Shown: positions 1 to 6,925 of the stretch, piece by piece
Layout of the letters: each line of letters starts with the position of its first letter
Position numbering within the stretch: position 1 is the first letter of the stretch
NCBI GenBank assembly: GCA_046727435.1
Contig: JBKPCR010000081.1
Coordinates: forward strand, 1 to 13,179
Reading direction: 5' to 3'
Length of the DNA stretch: 13,179 nt
DNA from: CAVPRW01 sp046727435 [NCBI: bacterium]
GTDB lineage: Bacteria; Tectomicrobia; Entotheonellia; J063
Made by a program: the position numbers and the translations under genes
Notes under the pieces: generated by a model
What the model was told of the DNA's origin: nothing
The model's database searches: none
The model's input: only the letters and a program-made list of their open reading frames with translations

Positions 1-1
1 C

Positions 2-1255
2 CTCAATCTCGGTGAACGCGTCACCGGCCTGCCATACACCGATGACGAGCTCGAGATCCTGTTCAGCTTAGCTGGCCAGGTGGCCATCAGCATCCAAGAC
101 ATCAATCTGCAAGAGGAGTTCCAATCGCAGAAGACGTGCATTGAGAATATTCTGACGCACATGAGCAGTGGTGTGATCACGATTGGGACAGATGAAAAAA
201 TCCGTATTTATAATCATCGGGCTGCGGAAATCCTTGAAAAACCGGCAGCTGAGGTGATTGATGAAGACCTCCGTCACTTACCATCACCCCTAGGTGACCT
301 GTTATATGAAACGCTTGCTCAGGGTGTTGCGTATCAAAAGCACGAGGTCACATTATCGGTAGGGAAGCGTCTGCTGGAGGTGAACACCTATCAAATCTTT
401 GACGAGCATCGACGCGTTGCCGGCAGTGCGTTGGTCTTCGAAGACTTGACCGCACAAAAGCAACTCTATGAGGAACGGCGCCGGGCAGACCAACTTGATT
501 TCTTAAATAAGTTCGTTGGGCGCATGGCCCATGAAATCAAAAACCCACTGGTGTCAATTAAAACATTTGTAGAGCTCTTGGAATATCAATATGATGATCC
601 TGAACTGAGAGACCAATTTTTCCATATCGTTAAATACGATGTTCAAAGCCTCGATAGAATTACGGAGAAACTCTTTAATTTTGCTAACAAACGATCCTAC
701 AGATTTGAATATGGGGATATCAATTCAGCAATTTATCGATCGACTTCTGCAATTATATCGAATAAAAAATTTGTACAGCGATATCAAAAAAATGATCATA
801 ACAGTTCAGATGAATTTTACCCAACTGTATTAAATATTCAAATTACAAACAATGAGAATCTACCATTATTTCGCTTTGATCGAGAGCAATTAGAAAATGC
901 TATAACATATATTATAATGTATCTGATGCATAACATGAAAGTCAATGATAAGATACTGATCGATTCAAAACTCGATCATGAGCGAGATCATGAATTTATC
1001 TCTTTGAGCATTGCTGGGAATATACATGCATTAACTACCGAGGAGCTACGTCAAGTATTTGACCCCTTTAGCATCGAGCAAAGCACCTTGATCGACGTTG
1101 GCCCCTGTGTTGCCCGGAAAATCATCGATGAGCATGGTGGCCACCTTGAGGTCCAGCAAGATAAAAGTGGCCACGCGACGTTTGTGATGACCTTCCCCGT
1201 GTCGCGTGAATCAGAGGAGGTGAATACACGATGGACGATGCGCACCGGATCTTAG
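2..1255 (+). CDS. Sensor histidine kinase, GAF-PAS-HisKA with degenerate ATP-binding domain (5' end outside window)
   Basis: The frame is open from base 2, so the GTG at 80 is internal and the true start lies upstream of the window; 417 residues are visible. The first 30 or so residues (LNLGERVTGLPYTDDELEIL onward) look like the end of a GAF domain. A PAS domain follows (about 200-460), then a dimerisation domain with an intact HEIKNP box whose phospho-acceptor His is at 530-532. The C-terminal domain should bind ATP but is eroded. The N-box asparagine position reads Tyr (ITYIIMYLMHNM). The DxG box is replaced by SIAGN, and the GxGLGL lid by LIDVGP. The last 30 residues (ARKIIDEHGG, ATFVMTFPV) again look normal. 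The DNA at about 640-1060 is strikingly AT-rich. The 3' end overlaps the next gene by 25 bases, suggesting translational coupling and a shared pathway. It may be a phospho-acceptor or scaffold rather than an active kinase; that part is inference. Confidence 0.9.
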   Translation, partial: LNLGERVTGLPYTDDELEILFSLAGQVAISIQDINLQEEFQSQKTCIENILTHMSSGVITIGTDEKIRIYNHRAAEILEKPAAEVIDEDLRHLPSPLGDLLYETLAQGVAYQKHEVTLSVGKRLLEVNTYQIFDEHRRVAGSALVFEDLTAQKQLYEERRRADQLDFLNKFVGRMAHEIKNPLVSIKTFVELLEYQYDDPELRDQFFHIVKYDVQSLDRITEKLFNFANKRSYRFEYGDINSAIYRSTSAIISNKKFVQRYQKNDHNSSDEFYPTVLNIQITNNENLPLFRFDREQLENAITYIIMYLMHNMKVNDKILIDSKLDHERDHEFISLSIAGNIHALTTEELRQVFDPFSIEQSTLIDVGPCVARKIIDEHGGHLEVQQDKSGHATFVMTFPVSRESEEVNTRWTMRTGS

Positions 1256-3672
1256 TCGTGGACGATGAGCTCGGACCGCGTGAAGCCCTGCGTATGATTT
1301 TAAAATCAAAATATCACGTGCTGACTGCGGTCAATGGCGCAGATGCCCTCCAGGTACTCAGCAATACCCCGCCGGACATCGTCCTGCTTGACATTAAGAT
1401 GCGTGAGATGAATGGCATCGAGGTCCTAAGGGCGATCAAGGAGACTGATGCGAGTATCGAAGTCATCATGATGACCGCCCATGCCTCGTTGCAAACCGCT
1501 CGAGATGCCATGACTCACGGTGCCTCAGAATATCTGCTCAAGCCTTTCAGCAAGAGGGAAGTCGAGGAAGCTATTGAAAAGGCCCTGAAGCGACGGGCGG
1601 AACGCAGCGGGGCCCAGCAAGATGTCCGTACGCTGTTGGACCAGCTTCGCACCTTAGCGCACTCGTCTGCCACTGCCACCGCGACATCTGACGTGTATGC
1701 CCGGGCGGCTGTTGTCCTCGCCCAAGTCCAGCAGCTCCTTGAGACCTCAACAGTGCTCCTGTACTGCCGCGATGAGGCTACCGCAGCGCTACGCTGTGAA
1801 GTAGCACTCGACGTGCCGTTACAGGCGCGGGAAGCCTTCGAAAGTTCAGAGTGGAAGGCCCTGCTCAGGCAGCTAATGACCACCAATGAACCAGGCCCAT
1901 GGCGCCTCGCATCGCAGGGTCCAACACCGCTACTCCCATTGCCCTTAACCAAGGCAGGTTACACTGGCGCGCTACTCTGTCGCATCAGCATCAGCCAGGA
2001 TGTCGCTGGCATCCTCACGTTTCTCACCACGACTGTCCGAGCACTGCGCACCCATGGATTGGCGTTCGGGCAGACGGTCGCCGATCTTCTAGCGTTTGCC
2101 ATCCACACCCAGCAGCGCTACCAAGCATCCCAGCAAGCGGCGGCGCAGCACGCCCAACGGGCCGCCCAACTCGGCATCTTGCGCACGATCTCGCAGGTCA
2201 TCCTTGGTCAATTGGAACTCTCAGCGACACTTCAGGCCATTGGCGACCAGTTGCAGACAGGACTTGGCTATGCCGGCTTCCATGTCTGGCTCGCCTCCCC
2301 TTCCGGTCATTTGCAGGAAGCCCACGGAGCTGGTCGTAACCTCGGCTGGAGGCCCCACGACGGCGCGCCGCCGCCCGCAGTTTTGCAGGTCGTCGAAGTC
2401 CCCGATGCTCAGGTAATCCTTGCCCCTATTCTCTTGTCGGAACTTCCTGTCGGTGTGCTCAAAGTCGTGCGCGATGCGCAGCATGGTCCGCTGACCCCGG
2501 TAGAACTCGACCTGCTACGCATGTTGCTGGACTCCATCGCTCTGGCGGTGCACAACTCGCGCCTGTACGGCGAGATCACCGCGACCAAAAGCTTTCTCGA
2601 AAATCTTATCCAGGATGCTGGCGATGCCATCATTACCGTCGATACCACCGACCGCATCACCTCATGGAATGCCAGTGCTGAGCGTATTTTTCATGCCTCC
2701 GCCGCATCCATGCTGCAACAACCTATCGCGACGCTGTTACCCGCCGACCCATATGCCCGGTGGCGCGAGGAGGTTGAACGGCGAGGCCAAAGTCTGCAGA
2801 TTGATACCCCTCTCGCCCCGTGCCAGGGTTCGCCGCGTGATATGCTGCTGACGCTGTCCCCGCTGCGTGGTCCCCATGACATCAGTGCCGGGCTGTCGAT
2901 TATCCTAAAAGATGTGACGGAAGAGCGTCGATTGCGGGAACAGGTACTGCACGCCGAGAAGCTGCGCGCCGTGGGAGAAATGGCGGCGGGCATTGCGCAC
3001 AATTTTAACAATGTTCTGACGACTATCTTGACGCGGGCGCAATTGTTAGCCCAGCAAGTAACAGACACGGTCATGCTGCAACGTGGCTTAACCTTGATTG
3101 AACAGGCCGCCTCCGACGGAGCAGCTCTGGTGCGGCGTCTCCAGCGCCTGGCCCGGGGTAGTGCCGCCCCCGAGCGTGCCTGGCTCGATCTGAATGTTCT
3201 CGTGCAGGAAGTAGTCGACACGACCCAGCCTCTCTGGCACGACCATACGCGACGGGAGGGACGCCCGGTGGAGGTCCACCTGGCGCTTGCTCCCCTACCA
3301 CGCCTTCTCGGACGGGCAGCCGAATTGCGCGAGGTGTTGACCAATCTTCTCTTGAATGCCATTGAAGCGATGCCCAAGGGGGGCGAGATCACCCTCCGGA
3401 CTTGGGCGGAAGCATACGCTGTGGAGGTGGCAGTAAGCGATACGGGGGTTGGGATGACAGCAGAGGTACAACGCCGAGTGTTTGATCCCTTCTTCACGAC
3501 CAAAGGTGCACGTGGAACAGGATTGGGGCTCAGTGTCTCGCAAGCGATCATCAAAGGGCATGACGGGACGCTGACCGTGGATAGCGAACCTGACCGTGGC
3601 ACGACCTTCGTCATTACCCTCCCCTGTTCGTCGGAAGCAGCCGAGACCCGGATCTCCCAGGTGGTAGCATAA
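1231..3672 (+). CDS. Hybrid histidine kinase, REC-GAF-GAF-PAS-HisKA-HATPase
   Basis: An 813-residue cytoplasmic signalling protein; I see no membrane segment. The N-terminal receiver domain (about 1-125) has the acidic pair D11/D12, phospho-acceptor D54, T82 and K104. Two GAF-like regions follow (about 150-290 and 310-445; the first is weaker), then a PAS domain (about 450-560, QDAGDAIITVDTTDRITSWN). The dimerisation helix carries AAGIAHNFNNVLT with His590; this H-x-F-N-N form is the variant known from HisKA families with HDFNN-type boxes. The ATPase domain is complete: N709 in NLLLNAIEAM, DTGVGM from D737, FDPFFTTK, and GTGLGLS from G762. The start is ATG 1231 with AGAGGAGG at 1213-1220. It lies inside the previous gene, so the two are probably translated together. 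An N-terminal receiver on a kinase fits a phosphorelay fed by another kinase, plausibly the upstream one. No output domain is present, so a partner regulator is needed. Confidence 0.95.
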   Translation: MDDAHRILVVDDELGPREALRMILKSKYHVLTAVNGADALQVLSNTPPDIVLLDIKMREMNGIEVLRAIKETDASIEVIMMTAHASLQTARDAMTHGASEYLLKPFSKREVEEAIEKALKRRAERSGAQQDVRTLLDQLRTLAHSSATATATSDVYARAAVVLAQVQQLLETSTVLLYCRDEATAALRCEVALDVPLQAREAFESSEWKALLRQLMTTNEPGPWRLASQGPTPLLPLPLTKAGYTGALLCRISISQDVAGILTFLTTTVRALRTHGLAFGQTVADLLAFAIHTQQRYQASQQAAAQHAQRAAQLGILRTISQVILGQLELSATLQAIGDQLQTGLGYAGFHVWLASPSGHLQEAHGAGRNLGWRPHDGAPPPAVLQVVEVPDAQVILAPILLSELPVGVLKVVRDAQHGPLTPVELDLLRMLLDSIALAVHNSRLYGEITATKSFLENLIQDAGDAIITVDTTDRITSWNASAERIFHASAASMLQQPIATLLPADPYARWREEVERRGQSLQIDTPLAPCQGSPRDMLLTLSPLRGPHDISAGLSIILKDVTEERRLREQVLHAEKLRAVGEMAAGIAHNFNNVLTTILTRAQLLAQQVTDTVMLQRGLTLIEQAASDGAALVRRLQRLARGSAAPERAWLDLNVLVQEVVDTTQPLWHDHTRREGRPVEVHLALAPLPRLLGRAAELREVLTNLLLNAIEAMPKGGEITLRTWAEAYAVEVAVSDTGVGMTAEVQRRVFDPFFTTKGARGTGLGLSVSQAIIKGHDGTLTVDSEPDRGTTFVITLPCSSEAAETRISQVVA

Positions 3673-3961
3673 GACCATCGTGCTGTTCGTCATCGCCAGC
3701 CTGTTCTTTGCCAGATGCACGTCGGAGCTGTTCTCCACAGCTTGCTTCGCGCGTGCCGTCTCATTTGGCATGACGAAGCGTTTTCCCGCCCATGAAAATA
3801 AATCTTCCCCGTGATGGCCACACGTCCCAAGAAAAACCACGTCGACGCCAGACGTGCGGCCGTTTCTCTCCTTCCCCAGTCATTTGTAGGCCTATTCCCC
3901 TATACCGGTTACAACCGACGATTGGTCGGCACCCGTAAACCAAAGAGTCGGAAATGATCAG
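3673..3961. other. Gap without a recognisable gene
   Basis: I see no convincing gene here. A GTG-started frame of about 45 codons beginning near 3680 has a hydrophobic start but no ribosome binding site. A small 5-bp stem-loop (CCGAC, loop GATTG, GTCGG) lies near 3915 and is not followed by a T tract, so no intrinsic terminator for the kinase gene is evident. Composition falls towards AT at the right end, leading into the promoter listed next. Confidence 0.5.
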
Positions 3962-3991
3962 TAGACAATAAAACAATAATAAAAGTATAAT
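3962..3991 (+). promoter_or_regulatory. Candidate sigma-70-type promoter
   Basis: TAGACA (3962-3967), an 18-base spacer and a perfect TATAAT (3986-3991) lie inside an AT-rich stretch. The match to TTGACA-N17-TATAAT is one base short in the -35 box. The predicted start near 3998 is about 20 bases before the small reading frame at 4017 and about 300 bases before the sigma-54 activator gene. It probably drives both. Confidence 0.6.
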
Positions 3992-4016
3992 ACGATAAAT
4001 TCTGAGGGTCTTGCTC

Positions 4017-4289
4017 ATGACCGTTCCAATCCCTAAAGGCCAGCAGGCCAGCATCACGGCTAACAAGCGGACCCAAAACTTCAGGCTATTGAACCGACGG
4101 GTATCACGGCGCAAGCAATTGTCGCGGCCTCTATGGCCATGGTCAGAAGAACTCGCGCAGGCGATCGAGCCCAGACATCGCCCCCAGGCGGTCGGGAAAT
4201 CTAGCCACAAACACTTGCAAAGCGATCCCCGGGGTAGAAATCCCTCAAGACGTGCACTGCAACATAGAATAGATCTGATGAAGAGGTGA
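4017..4289 (+). CDS. Small basic hypothetical protein
   Basis: Ninety codons from ATG 4017, with GAGGG at 4004-4008 (8-base spacing); an in-frame TTG lies six bases earlier. The product is rich in Arg and Lys, with clusters such as RRVSRRKQ, has no membrane segment, and matches no family I recognise. In its favour: a good promoter and ribosome site stand directly in front, and it ends only 12 bases before the next gene, as in an operon. Against it: the low-complexity basic composition is typical of chance frames in GC-rich DNA, and neighbouring gaps hold gene remnants. It could be a real small regulator or chaperone, a leader peptide, or spurious. Confidence 0.35.
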   Translation: MTVPIPKGQQASITANKRTQNFRLLNRRVSRRKQLSRPLWPWSEELAQAIEPRHRPQAVGKSSHKHLQSDPRGRNPSRRALQHRIDLMKR

Positions 4290-4301
4290 AGGGAGGCAGT
4301 A

Positions 4302-5696
4302 ATGGCAAGAGAAAACATTCTCGTGGTGGATGATGAGCCAGATATGCGGGATGCGCTGACAGCAGCTCTTCGACGGGAGGGGCTCTGCATCTCCACAGCT
4401 GCCAATGGCGTTGAAGCGCTGGAAAAAGTCCAAGGGCAGTCGTTTGACTTGATCATTACCGATGTGCGAATGCCGCGTATGGGGGGGCTGGCCCTGTTGC
4501 AGGAGCTGAGGCGCACCTCCCCCACCATCCCCGTGATCATGATGACAGGTTACGGCCGCATTGAAGACGCGGTAGAAGCCATGAAAGCTGGAGCCTTCGA
4601 TTATCTGCTCAAACCCTTCTCACTCGAAGACTTGAAAGCGGTGGTCACCAAAGCCTTGACGCCCCCCCATACCCCAGTAAGACCGCTGGTCGAACCCTCA
4701 CGACAGGAGGAGCAGGAGTACCTGGAGGCAGGGGGGAACATCGAGCGGCCCATCATCACTGATGACTCCCGGATGCTGCAGGTCATCGAGCTGGCTAAGG
4801 AAGCAGCCTCTAGCAAAGCAACCGTCCTGATCCAGGGGGAAAGTGGCACCGGCAAGGAGGTACTGGCACGCTATATTCACACCAACAGCCCGCGGAATAT
4901 GCAGCCGTTTGTCGCAGTCAACTGCGCCGCCATCCCCGAAGGATTGCTCGAGAGTGAGTTGTTCGGCCATGAGAAGGGTGCCTTTACCGGAGCCATCACC
5001 AAGCAAGTTGGCAAGTTCGAATGGGCCCATCGTGGCACTATTCTGCTCGACGAGATCAGCGAGATGCCCCTGCCCCTACAAGCTAAGCTGCTCAGAGTCC
5101 TCCAGGAACATGAGATCGAGCGTGTGGGCGCACGCAAACCAGTACCTGTAGACCTCAGGATCATCGCAACAACAAATCGTCGTTTGAAGGATCATACGGC
5201 AGCTGGCAAGTTTCGCGAAGATCTCTATTATCGCCTGAACGTCATTCCGCTAAACATCCCCCCTCTGCGTGAGCGCAAAGGCGATATTCCATCGCTGATC
5301 GAGCATTTCATCCGCAAGCATAGTCGCGGCGGCAATCAACCGCTTCCGCGCATGACTCAGGAGACTATCCAGCACTTTCTCCAATATGATTGGCCAGGCA
5401 ATATCCGCGAACTGGAGAATATGGTGGAGCGCTGGCTCGTGCTCTATCAAGGTGGATTCCTTGCAACAAGCCATCTGTTTCTGAATGAGGGTGCTGCAGC
5501 CTTGCCTGCGGCATCTATGGGCAAGCCGTCCGTATCAGTACGGGAGATGGAGCGCGCTCTCATCATGGAGACCCTGCAGGCGATGAACGGTAACCGGACC
5601 CAGGCCGCCAAGGTGCTTGGTATCAGCTTACGGACACTGCGCAACAAGCTGCGCGAGTATCAGGGAGGGTCCAGGATCAGGGCTGGCGACGAATGA
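4302..5696 (+). CDS. Sigma-54-dependent response regulator (NtrC/FlrC type)
   Basis: A 464-residue transcription activator that uses ATP to open promoters bound by sigma-54 RNA polymerase. The receiver domain (1-120) has D10/D11, phospho-acceptor D54, T82 and K104. A linker of about 25 residues leads to the AAA+ domain, with Walker A GESGTGKE from G179, the sigma-54 contact loop GAFTGA at 226-231, Walker B LLDE with D250/E251, and FREDLYYRL and WPGNIRELEN motifs. The C-terminus is a Fis-type helix-turn-helix (about 425-458, NRTQAAKVLGISLRTLRNKL). Length and order are normal for the family. ATG 4302 follows GGGAGG at 4291-4296. Next to flhF/flhG remnants and fliA, and ending in the RTLRNKLREY form seen in FlrC/FleR-like regulators, it is plausibly the flagellar class activator. 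I leave the symbol blank because the family is large. Its kinase may be one of the two upstream. Confidence 0.96.
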   Translation: MARENILVVDDEPDMRDALTAALRREGLCISTAANGVEALEKVQGQSFDLIITDVRMPRMGGLALLQELRRTSPTIPVIMMTGYGRIEDAVEAMKAGAFDYLLKPFSLEDLKAVVTKALTPPHTPVRPLVEPSRQEEQEYLEAGGNIERPIITDDSRMLQVIELAKEAASSKATVLIQGESGTGKEVLARYIHTNSPRNMQPFVAVNCAAIPEGLLESELFGHEKGAFTGAITKQVGKFEWAHRGTILLDEISEMPLPLQAKLLRVLQEHEIERVGARKPVPVDLRIIATTNRRLKDHTAAGKFREDLYYRLNVIPLNIPPLRERKGDIPSLIEHFIRKHSRGGNQPLPRMTQETIQHFLQYDWPGNIRELENMVERWLVLYQGGFLATSHLFLNEGAAALPAASMGKPSVSVREMERALIMETLQAMNGNRTQAAKVLGISLRTLRNKLREYQGGSRIRAGDE

Positions 5697-5725
5697 GCAA
5701 GGTGCCTAGGCAATCGCACTCATCT

Positions 5726-5791
5726 ACCAGCAAACCTCCTACCACCGAGCACCCACACTTGCAGCCTGACTGAGGGGGGAGGTTTGTTGGT
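5726..5791. repeat. 14-bp inverted repeat with 38-base loop
   Basis: ACCAGCAAACCTCC (5726-5739) pairs with GGAGGTTTGTTGGT (5778-5791): 14 pairs including one G-U. It lies 29 bases after the activator gene and just before the flhF remnant. No T tract follows, so it is not a classic intrinsic terminator. It could be a transcript 3' end structure, a protein-binding site or the scar of a small mobile element. I see no flanking target duplication. Confidence 0.6.
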
Positions 5792-5799
5792 GCAAAGCC

Positions 5800-6293
5800 A
5801 TCTCTCATGATTTCCTGCAACACTTTGCCCGCTTGCAAGGTCTGCATCTATCTAGCACCTTCGAAGACCCAAGTCTTCCCCATGCACAGCCAACTGGGCC
5901 GTTTCTGTCCCTGGCGATGTGGAAGCTGTCGATCTCATCCATAGCATACGTTGTCTTTGCCCTCTGCCGCGTTCGGGATGGGTAACATCTGACCCAGTAC
6001 AAACACGACTCTTCTAGGCAATTTCTACCCAGATCATTCCGTGATGTCCATTGCTGCAGATCTCCCTCTCTCTTCACGGACCTCGAGGAACATGACAAGG
6101 CTTTGGGAGGATCATGTTATCCACCGGGTTTCACGCTGCTCAACGGCCGTCGGTACGCTCATACGATGTGGCCTCTCGCACTGGGCCGTCAACCGGTGAA
6201 CTTGCCCCAAAGGTCGCCTCCTTCTACGCGGCAGAGAATGAAGGGATGAAATGGCCAGTACTGGCCTGGAGCGTAAGGCCCATCGGCTACTAG
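5800..6293 (+). pseudogene. flhF: Decayed flhF (SRP-type GTPase for flagellar placement)
   Basis: One frame from about 5800 reads DFLQHFARLQGLHL (5809-5850), resembling the EQLRTYARLMGVPL stretch of FlhF. It is broken by a TAA at 5983. The same frame continues from 5992 with TQYKHDSSRQ, RSFRDV and then SLFTDLEEHDKALGG (6070-6111). This parallels the ATTKYHDL, DRFRDV and LIFTKLDE...LGG segment around the GTPase G4 motif; the TKLDE box reads TDLEE. A frameshift near 6111 moves to the frame reading SYDVASRTGPSTGELAPKVASF, like the FlhF C-terminus (SYLTTGQ, then ELATPERVASF), ending at TAG 6291-6293. The N-terminal region, the P-loop and the segment between the stop and TQYK are missing. Identification rests on similarity by eye and on the flhF-flhG-fliA order. 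Each match alone is modest, but the order and spacing are right. Confidence 0.62.
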
Positions 6294-6318
6294 GGAGCAA
6301 ACACCCAGGACAGAGCCG

Positions 6319-6334
6319 TGGTATGGATATTGCT
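6319..6334 (+). promoter_or_regulatory. Candidate sigma-54 promoter (-24/-12)
   Basis: TGGTATG, four bases, then TTGCT. The invariant GG (6320-6321) and GC (6332-6333) have the correct 12-base phase, with mismatches only at two less conserved -24 positions. It lies about 210 bases before the flhG remnant and about 590 before fliA, in a window with two sigma-54 activators. It sits in decayed sequence, so chance is possible. Confidence 0.35.
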
Positions 6335-6545
6335 CGTACTATCCTTGCAACGTCGCTCGATAGGCGCAAGGCCGATAGGGCCACCGTCAAAATGCGAGGT
6401 TCGCAGTGTTCCTCGATGGAGATGGCGCGACCACAGGCCACACCTTGAGAGAAGGTCAGAAGGTGAATGTGCCAGGACATCAGGCTGGCAATCTAGGCAC
6501 GGACATTGGTCCTAACTCAGCCTAGAGCTACTCACGACGCTGCCC

Positions 6546-6856
6546 ATGAGGGGTCAATTAGTCGAACATCACTGATCGACCAGAGTATTAGCCGTTGCAA
6601 GCGGTAGAGGCGGCGTAGACAAGACCAACATCCTCGCAAGCTCGGCGTTTGCGCTTGCCAAACTGCGAAAAAACATGCTGTCGATCAAGACCGACCTCAG
6701 CCTGGGACAGCTCGATATTATGCCGGCTTTTATACCACTGACCATCTGTTCCTGGGGTCTAAGAGCCTGCGGTAGATCATCGTGGTTACATATCCGGAAC
6801 CAATGGCCAAGCCAGCCGTGCGTTCGCACAAATCGCCATCGCTATCTGTGCATTGC
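6546..6856 (+). pseudogene. flhG: Decayed flhG (MinD-like ATPase controlling flagellar number)
   Basis: From ATG 6546 the frame reads MRGQLVEHH, a TGA stop (6573-6575), then TRVLAVASGRGGVDKTN (6579-6629). This is the deviant Walker A of MinD/FlhG (SGKGGVGKTN) with the leading Lys changed to Arg and the Gly before the catalytic Lys changed to Asp. It continues with ILASSAFALAKLRKNML and TDLSLGQLDIM (to 6722), clear FlhG sequence. A frameshift between 6722 and 6731 leads to YTTDHLFLGSKSLR, a TAG at 6773-6775, and IIVVTYPEP. A third frame then gives QASRAFAQIA (6808-6837), which may be the FlhG C-terminal ASRAF segment or displaced mid-protein sequence. FlhG is normally about 270-300 residues. 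Fewer than 130 codons lie between this ATG and fliA, so more than half is deleted. The two stops, two frameshifts and damaged P-loop show a dead gene, not a sequencing slip. Confidence 0.88.
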
Positions 6857-6925
6857 CATCGATAATCTTGCCAAGCAGCCAGATTCAATTGGTCTGGCAG
6901 CGGCCGCTTCGTAAAAGGATGAATC

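Noticed and set aside
2691-3614. 307-codon reading frame on the minus strand
   Set aside because: It lies wholly inside the hybrid kinase gene, whose + strand product has every expected domain; the minus product is Arg/Ser-rich with no family resemblance.
3761-4540. 259-codon minus-strand frame across the gap and the start of the sigma-54 activator
   Set aside because: It overlaps a certain gene and a good + strand promoter, has no ribosome site I can see and no recognisable domain.
6370-6377. GCCGATAG, resembling a sigma-28 -10 element
   Set aside because: No TAAA-like -35 element 14-16 bases upstream.
6251-6448. 65-codon + frame
   Set aside because: It overlaps the tail of the flhF remnant in another frame; no ribosome site and no family resemblance.
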